Shown: in pieces, positions 1 through 6,800 of the stretch
Layout: every line of letters begins with the position of its first letter
Numbering within the stretch: position 1 is the stretch's first letter
NCBI RefSeq assembly: GCF_014359955.1
Contig: NZ_JACIYL010000022.1
Span: 1 to 14,311 of the forward strand
DNA length: 14,311 nucleotides
Direction: 5' to 3'
Source: Thermogutta sp.
GTDB taxonomy: Bacteria > Planctomycetota > Planctomycetia > Pirellulales > Thermoguttaceae
Notes under the pieces: generated by a model
What the model was told of the DNA's origin: nothing
Seen by the model: the letters and a program-made list of their open reading frames with translations, nothing else
Database searches by the model: none
Position numbers and translations under genes: made by a program

Positions 1-49
1 TTATGACCCATCATGGGGCAGCAACGCCGCCTGTGGCCGCCTTCTGTGG

Positions 50-77
50 GCCCCGAAACTGGATTTCAGCACGGGGC
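50..77 (-). terminator. Possible hairpin downstream of the GH116 gene
   Basis: The 6-bp arms GCCCCG (50-55) and CGGGGC (72-77) are complementary, and a second short pair CTG/CAG lies inside. The structure begins about 24 bases beyond the GH116 stop codon, where a transcript end could lie. No run of U follows the stem, so it is not a classical intrinsic terminator. The rest of 1-100 shows no convincing gene: the longest ATG frame on the minus strand gives only 22 codons. Confidence 0.22.
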
Positions 78-100
78 ATGGATCACCGGGCGTTCACCCG

Positions 101-3100
101 TCAGCCTCGTAGCTCGACCTGAAGGGTCTGGCCAGCCTCAACAGTGAGAGGTTCTTTCATCTGGACAATGACGCGGCGGCCATTCTGTTCCACGGCAGCG
201 ATGTCCAGAGTCTTTTCGCCTTCAGCAGTTTGGATGACGGCGCGGGCACGCTGTGGGACGTCGGAAGGCACTTCCAGGGCGATGCTCCGCACCCGCAACC
301 GACCCCAGAGGAGCTCGAGGGTGTTCTTCTGACCGCCGCCCTGGCGTTTCTGCGTGAATCGACCCCAGCCCTCGGCACCGGTGAATGCTGCGGCGAAATC
401 ATCGGCGTTAAGGCGTGGGGCGAAGCCGATATGGCCGCGAGGACCGTGGTATTCAAAACCGCACAGCGCGAGGAACACGCCGTAACTGGCAAGTGCCCGG
501 GCGTAATGGTCGCCACACTCCACTTCATTCCATGGGTTGTGGCTGCGGGGATGGTAGCGCTCGTGGACGGCGCGGCAGATGGCGAGGGCTTCCAAAAGCA
601 TGCCTTCCCACACCATATGACCGGCCACCTGATATTCAATGCCGGTCCAGACTTCGTCGCGGTAGAGCACGCTGTCGGGGCCGAGATGCTTGGATTTGGG
701 CCACGTACAGGTGAAGAGACCGGCCTGGCCCGGTCGGGCAAACCACCGCTGCGGGGGGTGGGCCGCGTTTTGCGGTCCCACATCCGGCGCCCAATTATAC
801 ACCCAAATGGCTTTCAGGGCCGAGCGAACAGCCTCCACAGGATAGATGTAGCCCAGCCCGACCTGGTGCGCCCAGCCCTGACCAAAGAGTTGGTCGGACA
901 AACAGCCATCGGCATATTGGTGTTTTGGATGTTCTTTAAGATCAACTTTTTGAATAAAATACTCGCCGTTAAACAGTTCCTTCATGGTGGCGTCGCGTCC
1001 CGCTTCAAAAACCTTGCGGCAGCGGGCGGCGAATTCGTCATCGCCCAGTTCTTTGGCCATTTCTTCCCCGGCGCGACAGGCCGCCAGATAGAGTGAGCCG
1101 ACCATCGTATTCGGCCCGTAGAAGTTAATGTCGTATGTGTTGTGTTGCTCTCCCTCAATCAGGCCGTTGAGATCGCCATCCTGGACGAAAAGGAACTCCA
1201 GGGCCTTTTTGATGCGGGGCCAGTTGCGGCGGAGGAAGGAATCGTCGGCAGAGCACTGGTGCTCGCGGTAGGCCTTGAGGATGGTTCCGCCCTGGGAGTC
1301 GCCCGCCCACAGCTTCCAGCCTTCTCCGCGAAACCGGATCGCGCCCGTTTGTTCGTCGAAGCCGGCCTCGGGATTGAAATCCTGCATCTCGCGCACGGAG
1401 CGTTCTAATCGAGGGAAAAGACGGGCCAGGGCGTGCTCGTAATTCCACACGTGGGCACAAGTGCCGTGGCAGCAGCCCACGCCTTCCCATGCCCAGAATC
1501 GACCATTGGCCCACCACTGGCACGTACCCGTAGCCAGATTGGCCACCGTGGAGAAGAGCCGGTCCAACAACCAATGGGGCAAGGTAGCACCGTACCATGT
1601 GTCGTGCCACAGATGGGTTTGTTGCCGCAGTCGGGGCAGATGCTCTTCAATATAAGAGAGCAGGTCGCCGAGGGTGGGGAATCGAACAGCGTAGTAATTG
1701 CCGCGTTCCGGACGGTTCGGAAAGTGCCAGAGCACGGCGAAGGACAGGCGGATCGTTTTGCCGGGGCCAATTGTCGTTCGATATCCCAGCGCACCCCGAA
1801 GTTGCTCGTGAAGAGCCGTCTGGCCGGACGCGATTCCGCCCTCCACCGGTTTGAGGTGTTCCCACAACTGACTCACGTCGATCGCGCCTTTCCAGTCAGT
1901 TGCGGCCAGGATTTCACCGGGAGAAGAAGCGTCGTCCAGCTCGGGGAGGAATATCTGCAGCGACATCTCGCCAAAGTCGTACTGCTTTTCGAGCGGGCCT
2001 TCCGGACTGGGACGGGGGGTATCCCGGAGTTCGATCTGGTCCACATTGATGTGACCCCAGCCTCCCGACTCAGCATCGACGATCTCAATCTGCGCGGTTT
2101 TGCCGAAAAATTCCTGGACATCCCAGTTCTGCCACTGGAGGCGCTCGTTATTGTTGCCGGTGGCCGTTCTCACGATCTGGCCGTCCACCAGGAGATTCAT
2201 GCATGTTTTGCCCGCGTGATTACCTCCCCCGATAAGAAAACTGATGTAACGCCGATCGATGACAAACGGCGGGGAAACAAGACGGCCGTGCGGGCGATCG
2301 CCTCCCAGGTAGGTGTTGACCAGACCTTTTCCCTGAAAACCGCTGACCTCCTGTTGGTTGGGGAGCGTTCCGTGGGCTGGACCGCTGCCGAAGGCCTCTC
2401 CTTCCACTTTCCAGTCACCGTAATCCTGACCCTCGAAATCAGCGAGGACCTTCGGCGGACGGGGCTCGCCGGGAGGTGGCAGAGACCGAACCGAGTGGAC
2501 AACGGCGAACGACCGCGCCAATTTCCGGAGATCGGTGCGGCGTTCTCCCCAAAAGCTGCTTCCCGTGTGGCAGGCCACGGCATTTTGCAGCCAGCCGGCC
2601 AGGGTGACCGTCCGGGGAGTTGGGCCCGGATTCTCCACAAAGAAATCGAGCACCGTGATGGGCAGGGCGGAATCCTCTTCATTCAGCGGAATAAATGGGG
2701 AGTAGGCCTCCAGACGGATCTTCACCGGGAAATCGGGGTCATGATAGTCAACAAAACCGATGGGGTATTCACCGCAGAAGCGGACATTGGGAAAGCCGTT
2801 CCGATCCAAAGTCCGCCGGAGCACCTGTCCATCGACCTCCACGGCCATCGCGAATCCCTGTTGCACAGGGTAATCCGGCTTGGGCATGTTCTGATAGTTT
2901 GTCGCCCCATAACCGGAAAAGTTGTGTCGATTGAAAATATCCCAGTGGAACAGGCGGCCATCGCCTCCCAGATAGAGCTGTCCTGCACAGATACCCCCCA
3001 CCGGCATGCCGATTTTGTCGAGGTCTTCGCCCGAATACCACGTCCGCTCTCCCCGCGCAAAGAGCTGGGCAATCCATTCGGGACGGAGCTTCTTGTCGGC

Positions 3101-3286
3101 AGGGACAAAATGGTCGGCCGTATCGGAAGGCTCAAACGGTCCGGCAACCAGGGGAACTTTCCAGGGGATGACGGTGCTGACCGTCGCGGCCCCTGCAATC
3201 CTCAACAAATCACGCCGCGATACGCAGGACGGACCACATTCACTGCCGGATGAGCATTTTTGAAGCTGCGGATCTCGAGTGGCCAT
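101..3286 (-). CDS. Tat-exported GH116-family glycoside hydrolase (beta-glucosidase / glucosylceramidase-like) with inserted beta-sandwich module
   Basis: This is a complete gene of 1061 aa ending in TGA. The ATG at 3286 is preferred over the in-frame GTG at 3295 because AGGGGTGA lies 7-8 nt upstream of the ATG. The N-terminus carries a twin-arginine signal (SRRDLLRIAGAA, about residues 23-34), so Tat export of a folded enzyme is expected. Residues about 90-280 resemble the GH116 N-terminal beta domain, with GMPVGGICAGQLYLGGDGR near the start. Residues about 283-422 form an extra module (DFEGQDYGDWKVEGEAFG to GGWGHINVDQIEL) not found in the core family. Residues about 570-950 are the (alpha/alpha) catalytic domain: GTCAHVWNYEHALARLFPRL, IEGEQHNTYDINFY and LSDQLFGQGWA, then EVWTGIEYQVA and NEVECGDHYAR. 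By family comparison Glu ~711 is the likely nucleophile and Asp ~798 the likely acid/base (E441/D593 in TxGH116, E527/D677 in human GBA2). The exact substrate cannot be read; GH116 includes beta-glucosidases, beta-xylosidases and glucosylceramidases. The gene is larger than the usual 800-900 aa because of the insertion. No operon partner is visible. Confidence 0.93.
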   Translation of the reverse strand: MATRDPQLQKCSSGSECGPSCVSRRDLLRIAGAATVSTVIPWKVPLVAGPFEPSDTADHFVPADKKLRPEWIAQLFARGERTWYSGEDLDKIGMPVGGICAGQLYLGGDGRLFHWDIFNRHNFSGYGATNYQNMPKPDYPVQQGFAMAVEVDGQVLRRTLDRNGFPNVRFCGEYPIGFVDYHDPDFPVKIRLEAYSPFIPLNEEDSALPITVLDFFVENPGPTPRTVTLAGWLQNAVACHTGSSFWGERRTDLRKLARSFAVVHSVRSLPPPGEPRPPKVLADFEGQDYGDWKVEGEAFGSGPAHGTLPNQQEVSGFQGKGLVNTYLGGDRPHGRLVSPPFVIDRRYISFLIGGGNHAGKTCMNLLVDGQIVRTATGNNNERLQWQNWDVQEFFGKTAQIEIVDAESGGWGHINVDQIELRDTPRPSPEGPLEKQYDFGEMSLQIFLPELDDASSPGEILAATDWKGAIDVSQLWEHLKPVEGGIASGQTALHEQLRGALGYRTTIGPGKTIRLSFAVLWHFPNRPERGNYYAVRFPTLGDLLSYIEEHLPRLRQQTHLWHDTWYGATLPHWLLDRLFSTVANLATGTCQWWANGRFWAWEGVGCCHGTCAHVWNYEHALARLFPRLERSVREMQDFNPEAGFDEQTGAIRFRGEGWKLWAGDSQGGTILKAYREHQCSADDSFLRRNWPRIKKALEFLFVQDGDLNGLIEGEQHNTYDINFYGPNTMVGSLYLAACRAGEEMAKELGDDEFAARCRKVFEAGRDATMKELFNGEYFIQKVDLKEHPKHQYADGCLSDQLFGQGWAHQVGLGYIYPVEAVRSALKAIWVYNWAPDVGPQNAAHPPQRWFARPGQAGLFTCTWPKSKHLGPDSVLYRDEVWTGIEYQVAGHMVWEGMLLEALAICRAVHERYHPRSHNPWNEVECGDHYARALASYGVFLALCGFEYHGPRGHIGFAPRLNADDFAAAFTGAEGWGRFTQKRQGGGQKNTLELLWGRLRVRSIALEVPSDVPQRARAVIQTAEGEKTLDIAAVEQNGRRVIVQMKEPLTVEAGQTLQVELRG

Positions 3287-3291
3287 GTATA

Positions 3292-3299
3292 TCACCCCT
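3292..3299 (-). promoter_or_regulatory. Ribosome binding site of the GH116 gene
   Basis: On the minus strand AGGGGTGA (3299-3292) is followed 5 nt later by ATG (3286-3284); its G-run ends 8 nt before the ATG. This favours the ATG start (MATRDPQ...). The longer GTG reading adds only three residues (MIY), and that GTG would begin with the last G of the Shine-Dalgarno-like G-run itself. Confidence 0.7.
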
Positions 3300-3386
3300 G
3301 TGCTGGAGCCTCCATAAAGCCGGCGTGGAGCGGCTCGGCTGGTTTCCCAATTGCTCGAAAATTCATCGCGCCTTTCTGCAGAAACC

Positions 3387-3406
3387 GGGCTTTATTGTAA
3401 AAGCCC
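3387..3406. promoter_or_regulatory. Inverted repeat in the GH116 upstream region
   Basis: GGGCTTT (3387-3393) and AAAGCCC (3400-3406) are perfectly complementary around a 6-nt centre, about 100-120 bp upstream of the GH116 start. On the minus strand the centre reads TACAAT, which resembles a -10 box, but no well-spaced -35 box is clear. It could be an operator, a hairpin in a leader RNA or another interspersed palindrome. Neither strand has a T-run after it, so it is not an obvious terminator. The rest of 3296-3490 holds nothing I can assign. Confidence 0.3.
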
Positions 3407-3490
3407 CCAAGCGTCAGGGCAATCCGCGAGAAGGCTGACCCATCCGCAGTGGTCGTTTGGAGTTGCAAGAGACCAAAACGGTCATGTGTT

Positions 3491-3518
3491 GTAGGGGCAA
3501 TTCATGAATTGCCCCTAC
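3491..3518. repeat. Perfect 28-bp palindrome
   Basis: The half-site GTAGGGGCAATTCA (3491-3504) is followed directly by its exact reverse complement TGAATTGCCCCTAC (3505-3518), with no spacer and no mismatch. Symmetry stops at both ends. The sequence reads as VGAIHELPL on both strands, a peptide often seen in spurious ORFs of bacterial genomes, which fits an interspersed repeat. As RNA it would need to open a few central bases to form a loop. Confidence 0.9.
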
Positions 3519-3553
3519 CGGTGAACCGTGTCCGTGAGATAAGAAACGTCGTT

Positions 3554-3577
3554 CGGAGGGGCACACTTGTCGTGCCC
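3554..3577 (+). repeat. CTTGT-loop hairpin repeat, copy 1
   Basis: The leader CGGAG is followed by stem GGGCAC (3559-3564) and GTGCCC (3572-3577). The interior A-CTTGT-C keeps the CTTGT loop, with an A/C mismatch at the closing pair. It has the same layout as the three other copies in this spacer. Confidence 0.75.
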
Positions 3578-3613
3578 GTCGAAACGGAACGGTTAATGCA
3601 ACGTCGGAAAAGC

Positions 3614-3637
3614 AGACGTGACAAGCACGTCCCTCCG
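3614..3637 (-). repeat. CTTGT-loop hairpin repeat, copy 2
   Basis: On the minus strand the leader CGGAGG is followed by stem GACGTG, loop CTTGT and CACGTC (perfect 6-bp stem, plus-strand 3615-3631). It is inverted relative to copy 1, 36 bp away. Confidence 0.75.
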
Positions 3638-3661
3638 GAAGAGGTCGCTCCGGAATTTTTT

Positions 3662-3685
3662 CAGAGGGACACGCTTGCCGTATCC
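3662..3685 (+). repeat. CTTGT-loop hairpin repeat, copy 3 (degenerate)
   Basis: The leader CAGAG is followed by GGACACG (3667-3673), loop CTTGC (3674-3678) and CGTATCC (3679-3685). Six of seven stem pairs form, with one C/A mismatch. The loop differs from CTTGT at one base. This is the most decayed copy. Confidence 0.65.
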
Positions 3686-3687
3686 AG

Positions 3688-3701
3688 CTCCACATGTGGA
3701 G
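3688..3701. repeat. Perfect 14-bp palindrome
   Basis: CTCCACATGTGGAG is its own reverse complement. It directly follows hairpin copy 3 and precedes the GGGCTTTAGCCC element, inside the second convergent hairpin pair. Confidence 0.6.
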
Positions 3702-3705
3702 TGCA

Positions 3706-3746
3706 GGGCTTTAGCCCCGCTTTCGGCGCGGGACTTCAGTCCCCGC
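3706..3746. repeat. Paired palindromes GGGC-TTTA-GCCC and GCGGGACT/AGTCCCCGC
   Basis: GGGCTTTAGCCC (3706-3717) is followed by GCGGGACT (3728-3735) and AGTCCCCGC (3738-3746), which pair around two bases with one bulged C. Read through, the stretch gives GFSPAFGAGLQSPLK, another peptide typical of spurious repeat ORFs. It belongs to the same mosaic as its neighbours, but its sequence is unlike the CTTGT hairpins. Confidence 0.65.
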
Positions 3747-3779
3747 TGAAATGGAATGGATGATCGATCGGTGTTGATC

Positions 3780-3802
3780 GGACCCGACAAGCGGGTCCCT
3801 CC
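3780..3802 (-). repeat. CTTGT-loop hairpin repeat, copy 4
   Basis: On the minus strand the leader CGGAG is followed by GGACCCG, loop CTTGT and CGGGTCC, a perfect 7-bp GC-rich stem (plus-strand 3780-3798). It lies 65-90 bp after the giant gene's stop codon. No T-run follows, so it is not a standard intrinsic terminator, though it could still act as a 3' stabilising hairpin. Confidence 0.75.
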
Positions 3803-3867
3803 GAATGCGGACTGGTGGCCATACGGCTTATCCGCCGACTTGGGTCGGCTTCTCAACACGGGGCGAG

Positions 3868-6800
3868 TCACCAGTAAAACTTGATCACCTTGCCGAGGCC
3901 ATCCACGGTTTCATCCTGCGGTGGGACGTCGCTGCGGACGCGGATCTGGCTCACGTTGTCCAAAACCAGAAGGGCGGTGGCGTCCGGTTCGGGCAACGGG
4001 TTACCGGTGAGATCGAGCTCCTGGTGGAGCAACTGTCCGTTCCACACTTCCGCCACGTCGTTGGAGTTCACCCCCTGGGCCTGAACCCGGGCAAAGGAGC
4101 GGAGTGTCCACCGCTGGGCGAGACCCTGCTGGATGACGGTGTCCACGCCGTTGGCGAAGATGGAATCCACCGCCGCGGACAGTTTCACGTTGGCCTGATC
4201 GCGCCCACCGCCTGTATTGACGAACACGTTGGCAAAATTCTTGGCGCGGATGAAGAAGCCGTTGCCGAGCAGTCGCACGCTCGTGGGATCTCCGACCAGT
4301 TGATCGTCTCCCGGGCTTCCCGTGAGATTGGCGGTATCCTGGCCGCCCCGCGAATAGGCCAGGACGTAATCGAACGCGCTGACCGAGATGCTGTAGCCTT
4401 CGCCGGTGAGTGTGGCGAGATTAAGTCGCGCGGTGAACGTGTCGTTGTAGGGCGAATCATACAGCGCGGCGGTGTCTGTCCCACCGCGTGTGCCGCGGAT
4501 ATCCATCGTGGCCACGTTCTGCACATGGAATTCCTGCTTCCGTGTGCGGTAAGTGAGCTGGCCTGGCTCCGCCGTGAGATTGTCGTCGCCTGGGGTGTCC
4601 AGAAGCTTGATGGAATCGTTCCCGGTCAGCGTGTCCACCGTGGCGACCTCGAAGCCCTTGGCGCGGAGGAAATAACCTTCCCCGAACACCTTGACGAACT
4701 TGTCGTCAATAACCACGCGGTCGTCGAACTCCGAGCCGGTCAGGTTGGCTGTATCCACACCGCCGTACCGGGCATAAGCATGGACGTAGGCGACTCGGCG
4801 GGCGGTGATCTGGTAGTCGGAACCACTCAGGGTGGCCACCGTCGGCCTGGCGACGAACGTGTCGTCACCCGAACCATCGACGAATTTGATCCAGCTCTCG
4901 TTACCGGCCGGTGCCAGGACTTCCACCTGATCGAAGCCCTTGGCACGGTAGAACGTGCCGTCAGAGAGCGTCATGGTGCTGTAATCCGGCCGGCCGACAA
5001 AGGCATCCTGGCCGGTGGTTCCGGTGAACGTCGCGCTATCCTGACCTCCATTCTTGGCGATCAGATGGGTGAAGTCGAAGCCGTTGACCTCGATGCGGTA
5101 ACCGGCGCCACTGAGGACCGCGCCGCCTGCCGTGATTGCGGCAGTGTCATCCCCAGCGGAGTCGTAAATCATGGCGACATCCAGTGATCCACCAGATCCC
5201 GCGGAAGCCGTGATGGATTCGGCACTGGTAACGAGGGCATCAAGGCCGGAACCAACGAGGTGCGCCGTACCAGGCGATGCCGTGAGGATGTCATCACCGG
5301 CGGTTCCGGTGAGTGTCGCCGCGTCGTTGCCGTCGCCCAGATCGGCCTGAACCGTTTCAGCTTGAACTACCGTGATCGTGTAACCTGTTCCGGAGAACAC
5401 AAAGGAACCCGGCGCGAGGTCCAGCGTATCATCTCCGGAGGTGCCGACAAAGACCACCTGATCGTTGCCGGCTCCCAGATCGACCAGCAGTTCGGTGACG
5501 GACGGATCAATAGACTGAACGACATTGTTGAGTTTCACCGTCCAGTTGGCGGCCGTGTCACCGGCATAGATCTCCAGCACGTCATCGCCGTCGGTTCCCA
5601 GGATGGTGGGCCCACTGACGGACTTGGGCACGACCGGCGGGTCGAAATTCCCGACCACTGGCAGGGCGTACTGGTTACCGAATCGCAGATAGAGGTCCTG
5701 CCCGAGTGGTTTGGGGCTGAAGTCGATCTTCTGATAGCCTTTGATCGGATCGGTCACGATTCGATTGAGAACCGACTGACCGTTCGAGATGAGGAAGTAC
5801 CACTCGCCACCTTCCGTGGGCGTTTGTCCGGTGCCTGTGGGAACCCAGAGACCGATGTCATCAAAACCGTCCTGATCCATGTCGGCGGCCGCTGGCCGTT
5901 CGAGGATTCCAATGAACCCGAAGCGGAAGTTGTAATCGGCCACGCCGTCCCAGCCACGACGGACGCCGTTCGCCAGATCGACGTAGAAAACGTCGTCCAT
6001 GAAAGTTGCCAGGTCGTCGAAGCCATCGCCGTCGAAATCACCCACGATCGGATAGCCGCGGAGCTGGCTGGTGAGGGTGTAATCGACCTGGTAATCGTGG
6101 TTCGTGTCAAAGTACCAGTAGGAAGGCTGGCCGTTGGGTGGGAACGCGGTGACGACACCCACCTCGTCGCCGTTGGCGTCGTTGTCATCGAAGCGACCAG
6201 CGATGGGAAGACCATTGACGGCCGCCGGCTCGACGAGGTTGATGTCAGGCACGCCGTCATTGGTCACGTCGACGATCCACCGGAACTGGCCATTGACGCG
6301 GCCGTAAGCAGCCAGTTTATCGAAGCCGTCGGCCGCATCGCCGGGATTGAGCGTGAAGTTTCCGGCGAAGACGTCATCGCTGGTGAAGCCGATGGTGTAG
6401 GTCAGGTCGCGGTTGACGTAGTCGGGATTGTCGGGATCGAAGACACCGTTTCCGTTGGTGTCGACCCAGACGGATCCTGCCCCCCAGACACCCACCTCGG
6501 GACGGCTGTCCACCGTGAAGCGAGCGACGAAGTTGCCACCCGGCGTGCCGTCACCGCTCGGGAAGAGTGGCGTTTCGTGCGGTTCGACGGCATTCGACTC
6601 CCCGTCCAGCCGATTCCCCGCGAGATCACGCAGTTCATCGGAAATGGTGAGTGTGAAGCGGTCATCAGGCAGCGGTTCGGCAAAACTCAGAACGATGGTA
6701 GCCCGTGCGGGCTGGCCCGGCACGACGGGGTCAGGAACCAGGACCACTCGAGAGATGGGGATGACCCCATTGGCATCGCCCACCAGGCTGAAATGACCGG

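Larger units (their letters stand above)
3491..3802. repeat. Intergenic mosaic of short palindromic (REP-like) repeats
   Basis: Between the stop of the giant gene and the start of GH116, this stretch of about 310 bp is almost entirely short inverted repeats: a 28-bp palindrome, four hairpins of one family in alternating orientation (+,-,+,-), a 14-bp palindrome, and the pair GGGCTTTAGCCC / GCGGGACTTCAGTCCCCGC. The hairpins form two convergent pairs (3554-3637 and 3662-3802), the second enclosing the other palindromes, as in BIME-type clusters of enterobacteria. Short frames across it encode repeat-derived peptides such as VGAIHELPL and are not genes. It lies after the giant gene's stop codon, so it would be in its 3' transcript and could stabilise or end that mRNA. 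Confidence 0.8.

Noticed and set aside
1433..3253. Long plus-strand open frame (606 codons) antisense to the GH116 gene
   Set aside because: It lies wholly within a well-supported GH116 gene, its translation shows no domain or protein-like pattern, and high GC makes such antisense frames common.
3780..3798. Intrinsic terminator of the giant gene
   Set aside because: The stem is strong, but no T-run follows in the direction of transcription and the same hairpin occurs three more times in both orientations, so it fits an interspersed repeat better.
3491..3802. CRISPR array
   Set aside because: The repeats alternate in orientation, have changing stems and irregular spacing, and lack uniform direct repeats and spacers.
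3414..3871. Short frames of 92-104 codons on both strands in the spacer
   Set aside because: They are made of the palindromic repeats (VGAIHELPL, RDKHVPPE, GFSPAFGAGLQSPLK), a usual source of false gene calls.
4050..5612. Type I secretion RTX toxin assignment
   Set aside because: Units are about 47 aa, not tandem GGxGxDxUx nonapeptides, and no toxin domain is visible.
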